A stretch of 50,350 nucleotides of DNA from an uncultured Lachnospiraceae bacterium. GTDB lineage: Bacteria > Bacillota > Clostridia > Lachnospirales > Lachnospiraceae. The stretch is taken from positions 1 to 50,350 of the forward strand of contig CAKQXY010000025.1 of assembly GCA_934292725.1 (NCBI GenBank), given 5' to 3'. The notes under the pieces were generated by a model. The model did no database searches, was not told the origin of the DNA, and was given only the letters and a program-made list of their open reading frames with translations. Each line of letters starts with the position of its first letter. Position 1 is the first letter of the stretch. Shown here piece after piece: positions 1 through 7,489 of the stretch. A program made the translations under genes and the position numbers.

Positions 1-71
1 CTATACACTTCCTCGTTGCCTAGGTGTGTTCGGGACTTACACCCGTTAGAGCGCGCCCATGGCGCGCAAAC
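1..71 (-). mobile_element. 5' end of a group IIC (class C) intron, cut by the window edge
   Basis: Read on the minus strand from 71, the sequence begins GTTTGCGCGCCATGGGC and continues with CTCTAACGGGTGTAAGTCCC. From memory this lines up closely with the 5' end of the Oceanobacillus iheyensis group IIC intron (GTGTGCCCGGCATGGG, then a GGGTGAGAGTCCCGAAC segment). The first bases would be GTTTG in place of the usual GTGYG. It begins six bases past the hslO terminator hairpin, and class C introns are known to insert just behind intrinsic terminators. The rest of the ribozyme and any reverse transcriptase lie left of the window. The assignment rests on primary sequence only; the 5' boundary at 71 is inferred. 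Confidence 0.7.
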
Positions 72-76
72 TAATC

Positions 77-107
77 AAAAAGCCACACTCATTAAATGGG
101 TGCGGCT
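77..107 (-). terminator. intrinsic terminator of hslO
   Basis: On the minus strand AGCCGCACCCA pairs with TGAGTGTGGCT around a five-base loop and is followed by TTTT. It lies seven bases after the hslO stop codon. It is probably also the target that attracted the group IIC intron. Confidence 0.8.
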
Positions 108-114
108 TTTTTAA

Positions 115-981
115 TTACATCATTTCTTTTAATTCATCTGGTGTAAAGACATACTTAGAATTGCAGAACTGACAGCAGGTCTCAATATTCTCTCCTGCAT
201 CAATCATTTCCTGAATGTCTGATTTTTTAATACTTGCGATTCCTCTTGCAAAACGCTCCTTACTGCATCCGCATTTAAATGAGACAGCCATTCGATCAAG
301 AACTGCAAGCTCCATATCGCCAAGAAGCTCCTGCAAAATATCTTCCGGTGTTTTTCCGCTGTCAAGCATTGCAGTTACTGAAGATACTTTTGCCAAACGC
401 TGTTCTAGTACAGAAATGGTTTCTTCTGATGCATCTGGCATAAGCTGAATAATAAATCCTCCTGCCTGACGTACAGTATTGTCCTTATTCATCAGCACAC
501 CTAAGCCAACACTAGATGGTGTCTGCTCAGAGACAGCAAAATAATATGTCAAATCTTCGGCAATCTCTCCGCTTACAAGATCTGTCTGTCCCACATACGG
601 ATCCTTCAAACCGATATCTTTGATTACACTTAACACACCCTTTCCAATAGCGCCTGCAACATCAAGCTTTCCAATAGAGTTTGCCTGAATAAGTACAACT
701 GGATTTTGTGCATATCCCTTTACATGACCATGAGAATCAGCTGTTACTGTCAGAGAACCAATTGGGCCATCACCCTGAATTTTAACAGTCAGAAGTTCTT
801 TATCTCCTTTAAGCATGCTGCCCATCATGACAGCTGCTGTCATTGTACGTCCTAAAGCTGCGGTAACAACCGGGCTTGTATTATGTGCATTTCTTGCATA
901 TTCTGTAAGATCTCTTGTGGTTGCGGCAAACGCACGGATCTGACCGTTTGCAGCCGTCGCACGAATCATATAGTCACTCAT
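115..981 (-). CDS. hslO: redox-regulated chaperone Hsp33
   Basis: Hsp33 is a cytoplasmic holdase that zinc keeps inactive and that oxidation plus heat activates. The 288-residue length is normal for the family. The C-terminal zinc site is complete: C237-G-C239 and C270-Q-F-C273, the CXC and CXXC pairs. The N-terminal body carries the usual GSMLKGD and GDGPIGSLTV stretches. The gene follows the methyltransferase by 17 bases, so the two are probably cotranscribed from the promoter at 1812-1840. The transcript ends at the hairpin just after the stop. The assignment is firm; nothing unusual is seen in the protein. Confidence 0.97.
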   Translation of the reverse strand: MSDYMIRATAANGQIRAFAATTRDLTEYARNAHNTSPVVTAALGRTMTAAVMMGSMLKGDKELLTVKIQGDGPIGSLTVTADSHGHVKGYAQNPVVLIQANSIGKLDVAGAIGKGVLSVIKDIGLKDPYVGQTDLVSGEIAEDLTYYFAVSEQTPSSVGLGVLMNKDNTVRQAGGFIIQLMPDASEETISVLEQRLAKVSSVTAMLDSGKTPEDILQELLGDMELAVLDRMAVSFKCGCSKERFARGIASIKKSDIQEMIDAGENIETCCQFCNSKYVFTPDELKEMM

Positions 982-998
982 GTTTCTTCCTCTTTTCT

Positions 999-1763
999 TT
1001 ATAAGTTTTGCAGCGGTGTCTTTCCCTTTTCGCGTGCTATTATGTACACACGATCGGTATCTTTCGTTGCAGGTGCACCATTTTTATCAATTGCAGCAAG
1101 AAATATCATGCCCGACTCTTCAATTGCACAGCGCACCTCATCAATAGAAAACGCACGCTGCTCATGATATTCGTCAAAACGTTCATAATGATTATCCTCT
1201 TCCTGCACAAACAGCGTCAGCGCGTAGCTGTTGATTCGTTTTTCTTCATCATAATCATTATCCCAAATAAAGCTTACCTCTTCATCTGCATCACAAAAAC
1301 TCTGACAGCCAATGCTCTTAAAGTAATGGTCAGTCTTTAGATCAAATAAAAATATGCCATTTGGATCCAGATAATTATTGACGAGACGGCACACATTAAC
1401 AAGATCATCATATTCAGTCAGGTAATTCATTGTGTCACACAGGCTAATTACTGCGCGCACAGTTCCGTAAAGCTCAAACTCTCTCATATCCTGGTTCAGA
1501 TATAAAATAGATCTGCCGCTTTGCTCACGCTTTTCAACAGCCTCTGCCAGCATTTCTTCTGAATTATCCACACCGATCATGTCAAATCCCTTCGCATCAA
1601 ACATCTCGGTTAACGTTCCTGTTCCACAGCCTAACTCCAGCATCAAACCATCCTCAATGCCAAATTTTTTAAGCTGATCAGTTACAAAATTGCACCACTC
1701 CTCGTATGGAATTTCCTCCATCATACGGTCATAGACAAGTGCAAATGCATGATATGCGTTCAT
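999..1763 (-). CDS. class I SAM-dependent methyltransferase
   Basis: A 254-residue cytoplasmic methyltransferase of unknown substrate. The Rossmann-fold SAM motif I reads LELGCGTGTLTEMF near residue 46, followed by an acidic motif II (MIGVDNSEEML). The frame is open 14 codons further upstream, but that stretch encodes the GGAGGAG of the ribosome binding region. The ATG at 1763 (protein start MNAYHAFALVYDRMM) matches the usual start of this family. It lies directly upstream of hslO, an arrangement I believe recurs in Lachnospiraceae. The target could be a small molecule, RNA or protein; the sequence does not decide. Confidence 0.85.
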   Translation of the reverse strand: MNAYHAFALVYDRMMEEIPYEEWCNFVTDQLKKFGIEDGLMLELGCGTGTLTEMFDAKGFDMIGVDNSEEMLAEAVEKREQSGRSILYLNQDMREFELYGTVRAVISLCDTMNYLTEYDDLVNVCRLVNNYLDPNGIFLFDLKTDHYFKSIGCQSFCDADEEVSFIWDNDYDEEKRINSYALTLFVQEEDNHYERFDEYHEQRAFSIDEVRCAIEESGMIFLAAIDKNGAPATKDTDRVYIIAREKGKTPLQNL

Positions 1764-1811
1764 AAATTCCCACGCCTTTCTTTTTTCTCCTCCACAACGG
1801 TTCAAGAACTT

Positions 1812-1840
1812 ATTATACCTGATTTGAAGCGAATTTACAA
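1812..1840 (-). promoter_or_regulatory. promoter of the methyltransferase-hslO unit
   Basis: On the minus strand TTGTAA is followed after 17 bases by TATAAT. It lies about 50 bases upstream of the methyltransferase start and back to back with a plus-strand promoter. Confidence 0.65.
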
Positions 1841-1891
1841 GATTTTGACATCATCCCAAACACTTACTTTTCCCAAAAATGCTTTATTTTA

Positions 1892-1920
1892 TTTACAAAA
1901 ACAAAAAAATCCAGTATACT
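1892..1920 (+). promoter_or_regulatory. promoter of the membrane protein at 1975
   Basis: TTTACA is followed after 17 bases by TATACT on the plus strand. The start codon at 1975 is 54 bases downstream and has a good AAAGGAAAGG ribosome binding site. Confidence 0.65.
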
Positions 1921-1974
1921 CATTGTATGGTGAATCTACATTGACATGATCTCTCACAAAGGAAAGGAAACAAT

Positions 1975-2970
1975 ATGATTTTATCCTATATCCGAAAAAA
2001 TCAGTGTAAGCGCCTTTTTTACCCGCTGATGCTGCTTGGCGTCGTGATTTTTCTTGTATGGCGCTCTCCTGTCACTGAATATGTGACAAAACGCACCATC
2101 AGCAATGCCGTGCTCATCAATGATTCCATGGCAAAAAAGGTTTTATATGCGAAAATTAAAACGGGGACTCTCTATTACAGCGGCGAGGACTGTCTTGCTG
2201 GCGGTGAGCTCATCGGACATTATTACTACGAGCTTATAGGCGGAAGCTGTCATTTTTATCTCATCCGCGCTGAGGCCGGCTATCCAGCTTCCAAAACACT
2301 TGAAGGACAGACTATTATAGGACGCGTTGATGCTTTTGAACCCGAAATTCTAGATCCGCTCACACAAAAGCTTGCCGAAGATATTTCATGGGATGCCAAA
2401 TCCCTAAAAAGCGTTTGCCAGAAATATTTTGTCAACCAGACTGCCTATCTAAACAAGCGTGAAATTGTGCTTATGGTTGTCCTTCTTTTGGTGTTTGTCT
2501 TAATGATTGTGGTTTTTATTCGCACATTTTTATATATCATAAATCCACGGCTGACAAAAACCTACCGCAATCTGGAGCACTATGGCAATCCTGAGAAAAT
2601 TTTAAGTGATGTGGAAAAACAAATTCATCGAAGGATTCTTCTGCAGACAAAAACACTTATTCTGACGCCTCGCTATCTTGTGGAGCTGTCTGATGATGTA
2701 TGTGCTATTATCCCACTTCCGGAAGTATTATGGATCTATGATCATGCTGCTATGCGCCGGACTATAAAGGGACGCCAGCTAAGCTATACAATTCATGTTG
2801 TCACCATGAAGGGTGAGGAATATACACTGACTGGAAAATCACACCGTGAAGTCAGCGCTATATATCACGAGTTAAATACACGTTATCCGAATTTTTTCTT
2901 CGGTTATTCAAAAGAACATCAGGAAATGGTTCAATATGTGCTGCATGAAATGAAAAATGAAAAAGCATAA
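1975..2970 (+). CDS. two-helix membrane protein of unknown function
   Basis: A 331-residue protein. A first membrane helix (PLMLLGVVIFLVW) lies near residues 17-29. A soluble, probably extracytoplasmic segment follows to about residue 160. The second helix is at about 164-186 (VLMVVLLLVFVLMIVVFI). The C-terminal cytoplasmic part of about 140 residues has alternating hydrophobic and charged residues, as in PH-like beta domains. It resembles Lachnospiraceae proteins annotated as DUF6709, but I am not sure of that number. It stands alone between divergent and convergent neighbours, so context suggests no role. No catalytic motif is visible. Confidence 0.8.
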   Translation: MILSYIRKNQCKRLFYPLMLLGVVIFLVWRSPVTEYVTKRTISNAVLINDSMAKKVLYAKIKTGTLYYSGEDCLAGGELIGHYYYELIGGSCHFYLIRAEAGYPASKTLEGQTIIGRVDAFEPEILDPLTQKLAEDISWDAKSLKSVCQKYFVNQTAYLNKREIVLMVVLLLVFVLMIVVFIRTFLYIINPRLTKTYRNLEHYGNPEKILSDVEKQIHRRILLQTKTLILTPRYLVELSDDVCAIIPLPEVLWIYDHAAMRRTIKGRQLSYTIHVVTMKGEEYTLTGKSHREVSAIYHELNTRYPNFFFGYSKEHQEMVQYVLHEMKNEKA

Positions 2971-3272
2971 GAAATTTGTATAGAAAATGAATCAGAGGAC
3001 ATAATAAAAATGTCAGAAATCTAGCGGCATTTTAAATGCCGCAGTCAGCTGACAGGCGGTTATGATTCCCCCCTCTAAACCGCACAGCTTACAAATGATA
3101 TCATTTATTATTTATCCTCCCCTTTCAAAGAAGAGCCGGCAATGACTGCCGGCTCTTTCTTCTATAGAAGACATATCCACGAATTGCTCCACTGCTTCGC
3201 AGTTCTCGCAATTCTAAAAACATTCGGATTCGCTGATTTTCTTGATCGGCTTGTGACTTTTCGACCCTTGTA
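2971..3272. other. structured intergenic region behind metY
   Basis: This 300-bp gap holds no convincing protein gene but several structures. A hairpin at 3181-3214 (GAATTGC and ACTGC arms) follows the metY stop. A G+C hairpin GAGCCGGCA/TGCCGGCTC lies at 3135-3155. A perfect 14-bp palindrome AAATGATATCATTT lies at 3093-3106. A two-layered minus-strand terminator lies at 3006-3054. On the minus strand GGGGAGGA precedes a nine-codon frame (3104-3075). Whether this is a small RNA, a micro-ORF or just a run-off zone cannot be told from the sequence alone. Confidence 0.5.
3006..3054 (-). terminator. nested minus-strand terminator hairpin
   Basis: On the minus strand TGTCAG (3054-3049) pairs with CTGACA (3016-3011) around an inner perfect stem GCGGCAT/ATGCCGC, followed by TTTTT at 3010-3006. 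It lies more than 200 bases beyond the metY stop, past another hairpin, so it may end a separate short transcript. Confidence 0.6.
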
Positions 3273-4577
3273 TCACTTTGAGATTGCTTCAAATGCTTCC
3301 TGAAGATCATAAATAATATCATCAATATTTTCTGTACCAATTGAAAGACGAATGGTGTTTGGCTTGATTCCCTGCTCTGCCTGCTCAGCCTCATTTAACT
3401 CAGCATGTGTAGTAGATGCCGGATGAATAACAAGAGACTTTACATCTGCTACATTTGCAAGCAGTGAGAACAGCTTCAGCTGATCAATAAACTCCTGTGC
3501 TTCCTTTGCGCCGCCCTTAATCTCGAATGTAAAGATAGATCCGCCGCCATTTGGGAAATACTTCTTATAAAGTGCCTGCTGCTCTGGGTCTTCTGATACT
3601 GACGGATGATTTACTTTTTCTACAAGCGGCTGTTTCTTTAAGAAATCTACAACCTTAAGTGCATTCTCTACATGTCTCTCTACGCGAAGTGACAATGTCT
3701 CAAGTCCCTGCAGGAAGATAAATGCATGGAACGGTGAAAGAGTTGCACCTGTATCACGAAGTAAAATAGCACGGATTCTTGTAACAAATGCTGCAGGACC
3801 TGCTGCATCTGCAAAGCTAATTCCATGATAGCTTGGATCTGGCTGTGTCAGCTGAGGGAACTTTCCTGATGCCTTCCAGTCAAATGTTCCTCCATCTACA
3901 ATAACACCTCCGATGGTAGTTCCATGACCACCGATAAACTTTGTTGCGGAATGTACTACTACATCTGCACCATACTCGATTGGTCTTACAAGATACGGTG
4001 TTGCAAATGTATTATCAATAACAAGCGGAATCTGATGCTTGTGTGCGATCTTTGCGATCTTCTCAATATCAACAACCTCTGAGTTTGGATTTCCCAGCGT
4101 CTCGATGAAAACCAGCTTTGTATTCTCCTTGATAGCTCCCTCAATCTCTTCATAATTAAATGGATCTACGAATGTTGTGTTGATGCCATATGATACAAAT
4201 GTATGTGCCAGCAAATTGTAGGTTCCACCATAGATATTCTTTGCTGCAACAACATGATCACCTGCAAATGCCAGATTCTGGATTGCATATGCAACAGCTG
4301 CTGCACCAGAGCCAACTGCAAGTGCTGCAACACCACCCTCAAGGCTGGCAATTCTCTTCTCAAATACATCCTCAGTCGGATTAGTCAGTCTTCCGTAAAT
4401 GTTGCCGGCATCCTTTAATGCAAAACGGTCAGCTGCGTGCTGAGAGTTATGAAATACATAGGAAGATGTCTGGTAAATCGGAACGGCTCTTGCATCTGTT
4501 ACTGGATCAGCTTCCTCCTGTCCTACGTGAAGCTGCAGTGTCTCAAACTTTAATTTTCTTTCCTTTAATGTACTCAT
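3273..4577 (-). CDS. metY: O-acetylhomoserine aminocarboxypropyltransferase (sulfhydrylase)
   Basis: This PLP enzyme makes homocysteine from O-acetylhomoserine and sulfide in methionine synthesis. The 434-residue length and the start (LKFETLQLHVGQEEAD) are typical of MetY rather than of the shorter MetB/MetC/MgL enzymes. The PLP-lysine motif reads VVHSATKFIGGHGTTIGG near residue 210, and the Cys/Met-type C-terminal ending NTIRLSIGTENIDDIIYDL is present. Its start has GAGG eight bases upstream. It has its own promoter (4632-4660) downstream of a LysR gene on the same strand, which suggests local control by sulfur or methionine status. The assignment is strong. Confidence 0.95.
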   Translation of the reverse strand: MSTLKERKLKFETLQLHVGQEEADPVTDARAVPIYQTSSYVFHNSQHAADRFALKDAGNIYGRLTNPTEDVFEKRIASLEGGVAALAVGSGAAAVAYAIQNLAFAGDHVVAAKNIYGGTYNLLAHTFVSYGINTTFVDPFNYEEIEGAIKENTKLVFIETLGNPNSEVVDIEKIAKIAHKHQIPLVIDNTFATPYLVRPIEYGADVVVHSATKFIGGHGTTIGGVIVDGGTFDWKASGKFPQLTQPDPSYHGISFADAAGPAAFVTRIRAILLRDTGATLSPFHAFIFLQGLETLSLRVERHVENALKVVDFLKKQPLVEKVNHPSVSEDPEQQALYKKYFPNGGGSIFTFEIKGGAKEAQEFIDQLKLFSLLANVADVKSLVIHPASTTHAELNEAEQAEQGIKPNTIRLSIGTENIDDIIYDLQEAFEAISK

Positions 4578-4631
4578 ATTTAAATCCTCGCTTTCAGGTG
4601 GTGTTTTTTGTTTTTTTGTTTCACTGTCTGT

Positions 4632-4660
4632 ATTATAGCGAAGGCGCCTGTCTTTGTCTA
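4632..4660 (-). promoter_or_regulatory. metY promoter
   Basis: On the minus strand TAGACA is followed after 17 bases by TATAAT, about 55 bases before the metY ATG. Confidence 0.65.
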
Positions 4661-4694
4661 ATACACAAAAACAAACGCCTGTTATTGGATTCTC

Positions 4695-4706
4695 CTATAG
4701 CCATAG
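4695..4706. promoter_or_regulatory. possible LysR-type operator of metY
   Basis: The dyad CTATAGCCATAG is centred about 75 bases upstream of the expected metY transcription start, close to where LysR-type recognition sites normally sit. The link to the LysR protein at 4730-5641 is inferred from position only. Confidence 0.35.
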
Positions 4707-4729
4707 TTGATGATTAAAGTGGCTTTTCA

Positions 4730-5641
4730 TCACTTCAGCACCAGATTCTTGTATTTTGCAAGCTCATTAACATAAAGCTGCGCCAGTTCACTTAACGGAA
4801 TACTTTTTCTCTTCACATAACCGATTGTCATGACCTCAGTTTCCTCAAGCGGAACTGCCGCATAGTCACTTCCATTTAATTCCTCACAGATAATACCTGA
4901 ACACAAAGTATAACCATTTAGACCAACCATCAAATTCAGCATACTTGCTCGGTCATCTACCTGAATTGTCTGTTTATACTCGTAGGTACTAAAAACCTCC
5001 TCTGCAAAGTAGAATGAATTTGTCTTTCCCTGATCAAATGTAAGACACGGATACTTTTCAAGCTCTTGTAAGCTAACACTGGACTTTGATGCAATCGGAT
5101 TTTTCTTCCACACATACACATAAGTATTGCAGTCAAACAGTGGGATAAACTCAAGCTCACTCTCATGAATCAGCTTCATCAAAATTTTCCGGTTAAAGTC
5201 ACTCATATAAAGAATGCCGATCTCACTGATAAAATCCTTTACATGCTCAATAACAGTTCCTGTCTTTGTCTCATGAATTGCAAACGCATAATCGTCCATA
5301 CCAAATTCCTTTACCATCTCAACAAATGCTTTAACGGCAAAGGTATAATGCTGCATGGAAACGGCAAAGCGCTTCTTTGTTTGTGTCTTCTCTACGTATC
5401 GCTGCTCCATCAAACGATACTGCTCAACAACTTGTCTGGCGTAGCCTAAAAATTCATTTCCCTCTGTTGTTACAAGGATGCCTCTGTTTGTTCGTCCGAA
5501 TATACGGATTCCAATCTCTCTCTCAAGTTCCTTTACTGCCTCTGAAAGACTCGGCTGAGAAATAAATAATTTTGCTGCTGCCTGATTCATCGATCCGCAG
5601 TCCGCGACGGCAATCGCATATCGTAATTGCTGTAATGTCAT
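4730..5641 (-). CDS. LysR-family transcriptional regulator
   Basis: A 303-residue LysR-type regulator. The winged helix-turn-helix occupies about residues 1-60 (MTLQQLRYAIAVADCGSMNQAAAKLF, then SQPSLSEAVKELE). A periplasmic-binding-protein-like effector domain follows to the end. It lies 152 bases upstream of metY on the same strand, with a separate metY promoter and a candidate operator between them. A role in cysteine/methionine control, as for CysL or CmbR-type regulators, is therefore reasonable but unproven. No dedicated terminator separates it from metY. The start has only a weak ribosome binding site (GGAGACGG, 5 bases upstream). Confidence 0.9.
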   Translation of the reverse strand: MTLQQLRYAIAVADCGSMNQAAAKLFISQPSLSEAVKELEREIGIRIFGRTNRGILVTTEGNEFLGYARQVVEQYRLMEQRYVEKTQTKKRFAVSMQHYTFAVKAFVEMVKEFGMDDYAFAIHETKTGTVIEHVKDFISEIGILYMSDFNRKILMKLIHESELEFIPLFDCNTYVYVWKKNPIASKSSVSLQELEKYPCLTFDQGKTNSFYFAEEVFSTYEYKQTIQVDDRASMLNLMVGLNGYTLCSGIICEELNGSDYAAVPLEETEVMTIGYVKRKSIPLSELAQLYVNELAKYKNLVLK

Positions 5642-5680
5642 TGCTACCGTCTCCTATTTGTTAATTTATATATGATACAG

Positions 5681-5706
5681 AAAAAGGCCCTGCTCTCTGC
5701 AGGGCC
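5681..5706 (-). terminator. terminator of the dipeptidase gene
   Basis: On the minus strand GGCCCTGCAGAGAGCAGGGCC folds into a tight hairpin followed by TTTTT. It lies about 170 bases beyond the pepV stop and just before the LysR gene. Confidence 0.8.
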
Positions 5707-5878
5707 AAAAGGGAATAAAAAGGGGAGGGATGCCGATTACTTCATCGGCTATGAAAAAGATATATGAATGTCCAGTTGATTTCTCAACTGTGCCTACATC
5801 ATAACCGATAAATGTGTTCATTTTTTGTCCAAATTTTTAACGATTTGTGAATGGATGGCACTTTCCCCACTTTTTTTC

Positions 5879-7291
5879 TCATTTTCCGCAGAGCTTTACG
5901 ATTGCCAGCGCGAAAATTTCTGCACTCATCACCAGCTGATCAATAATAACAAACTCATCCGGTCCATGCATATGGTTATCTACAGACGGATCTGCACATC
6001 CACATGCCACACCATTTTCAATATGATGAACATAGGTTCCTCCACCGATTGCAAGTGGTTCTCTTACTTCACCAGTCACATCTGTATAAGTCTCAAGTAA
6101 GGTTTTTACAAGTTCAGAATCCTTTGGAACATAATGCGGCGGATTAAGCGGTGAATCATTTGGCTCAAAACCGGCATCTGAAAGCTTCTTTTGAACGACA
6201 TTCTTTGTATTTTCCTCTGTTGCACTGTTGCATGCACGGCAGTCAAAGGTTCCGCTCATCTTAGTATCATTTAATTCAAATAAATCAAGTGTCAGAGTTG
6301 TCTTTCCAGAAATTTCATCCTCAAGGTTCACGCCCAGTCCACCTCCGCAGTAATCACCGTGAGGGAACAAAGCTGTTACATTATGAAGCAATGTCTTTGT
6401 CTTGCTTTCTGCAAGCGGTAGGGATGAAAGCAGCTTAAGAAGTGCAGTCAATGCATTGTTTCCATCCATTGGACTTGCTGCATGTGCAGATACACCATCC
6501 GCATGAATCATAAGAGCACCATCTTCAGCCAAAGAAACAGTAAACTTCACACCAGTCTCATCTTCAGCTTCTTTTACATATTTATTCATCTCATCTGCTG
6601 TCATTCCTTCAACAACGGCATCTGCCTTTGCCGGAACAACATTTACCTTAATTCCGCTGACAGCGCTTCTTACTCTAGGAAGACCTTCCTCTAGTGAAAC
6701 TTCTGCTGTAAATGTAGTGTGAAGGCTTCCCTTCTCTAAAAATACAAGCGGAAAATCAGCATCTGGTGAAATTGTCATCGGTGCATGAGTATTCTTTCCA
6801 AAATAGTAGGCAATATCAGAACTTCCGCACTCTTCATCAGATCCTAAAATCAAACGAACATCCTTATCTAACTCAAAACCAAGATCACGCACTGCCTTCA
6901 TTGCATAGAGTGCCGCAACAGCTGGTCCCTTATCGTCAGATGTTCCGCGTCCGTACATCTTTCCATCCTCAACTACTGGCTCAAACGGTGTTGTCTTTGT
7001 CCATCCGTCTCCGCCTGGAACAACATCAAGGTGTGCCAGAATATCCAGTCCAAGCTCCTTTCCATTGATTACTGTGTCAATCGCATAATTATCCCAGTTT
7101 TTTCCTAAAAAGCCATGCTTCTCAAAAAGAGACATTCCTGCATGAAGTGCCTCTGCTGCCCCCTCGCCATATGGCTTTCCTGGAAGCGCCTCTGCGCGAG
7201 CACTGTCTACTTTAATCAATGTCTTAATGTCTTCAACCATCTCATCGCGATGTACGCTAAGATACTCATGAATCTTTTCCTGTACTGTCAT
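5879..7291 (-). CDS. pepV: Sapep-family dipeptidase (PepV type)
   Basis: A metal-dependent M20 aminopeptidase/dipeptidase of 470 residues, the usual PepV/Sapep length, acting on dipeptides in the cytoplasm. Metal ligands are visible: HLDVVPGGD near residue 88, GRGTSDDKGP near 115 and GSDEECGSSD near 150. A C-terminal GGGTYVHH segment with HMHGPDE close to the end supplies the last ligands. The gene has its own promoter at 7337-7365 and terminator at 5681-5706, so it is a single-gene unit divergent from the MATE gene. The family is clear; the exact dipeptide preference is not readable from sequence. Confidence 0.93.
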   Translation of the reverse strand: MTVQEKIHEYLSVHRDEMVEDIKTLIKVDSARAEALPGKPYGEGAAEALHAGMSLFEKHGFLGKNWDNYAIDTVINGKELGLDILAHLDVVPGGDGWTKTTPFEPVVEDGKMYGRGTSDDKGPAVAALYAMKAVRDLGFELDKDVRLILGSDEECGSSDIAYYFGKNTHAPMTISPDADFPLVFLEKGSLHTTFTAEVSLEEGLPRVRSAVSGIKVNVVPAKADAVVEGMTADEMNKYVKEAEDETGVKFTVSLAEDGALMIHADGVSAHAASPMDGNNALTALLKLLSSLPLAESKTKTLLHNVTALFPHGDYCGGGLGVNLEDEISGKTTLTLDLFELNDTKMSGTFDCRACNSATEENTKNVVQKKLSDAGFEPNDSPLNPPHYVPKDSELVKTLLETYTDVTGEVREPLAIGGGTYVHHIENGVACGCADPSVDNHMHGPDEFVIIDQLVMSAEIFALAIVKLCGK

Positions 7292-7336
7292 AATCTTTCA
7301 CCTTTCTATATTTGCTATTGATAGCATTATGCTACT

Positions 7337-7365
7337 ATGATACCCCGAGCCGCACAAAATTGCAA
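7337..7365 (-). promoter_or_regulatory. promoter of the dipeptidase gene
   Basis: On the minus strand TTGCAA is followed after 17 bases by TATCAT. The same pair with the same spacing occurs before metG. Confidence 0.6.
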
Positions 7366-7413
7366 TGCTATTTTGCACAGCTCGAAATAGTTTCAAAAAA
7401 ACAAAAAAAACAC

Positions 7414-7441
7414 TTGCAAACGTTTTATAACCTGCTATAAT
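7414..7441 (+). promoter_or_regulatory. promoter of the MATE gene
   Basis: TTGCAA is followed after 16 bases by TATAAT, with an extended -10 (TGC directly before TATAAT). Confidence 0.7.
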
Positions 7442-7489
7442 GTGCTGGAAAAACGTCAAAATCAACTTTAAAAAAGGAGCATAAGAAGT

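Noticed and set aside
3125..3394. 89-codon minus-strand frame overlapping the metY end
   Set aside because: It is a shifted reading of the metY 3' end extended through the terminator.
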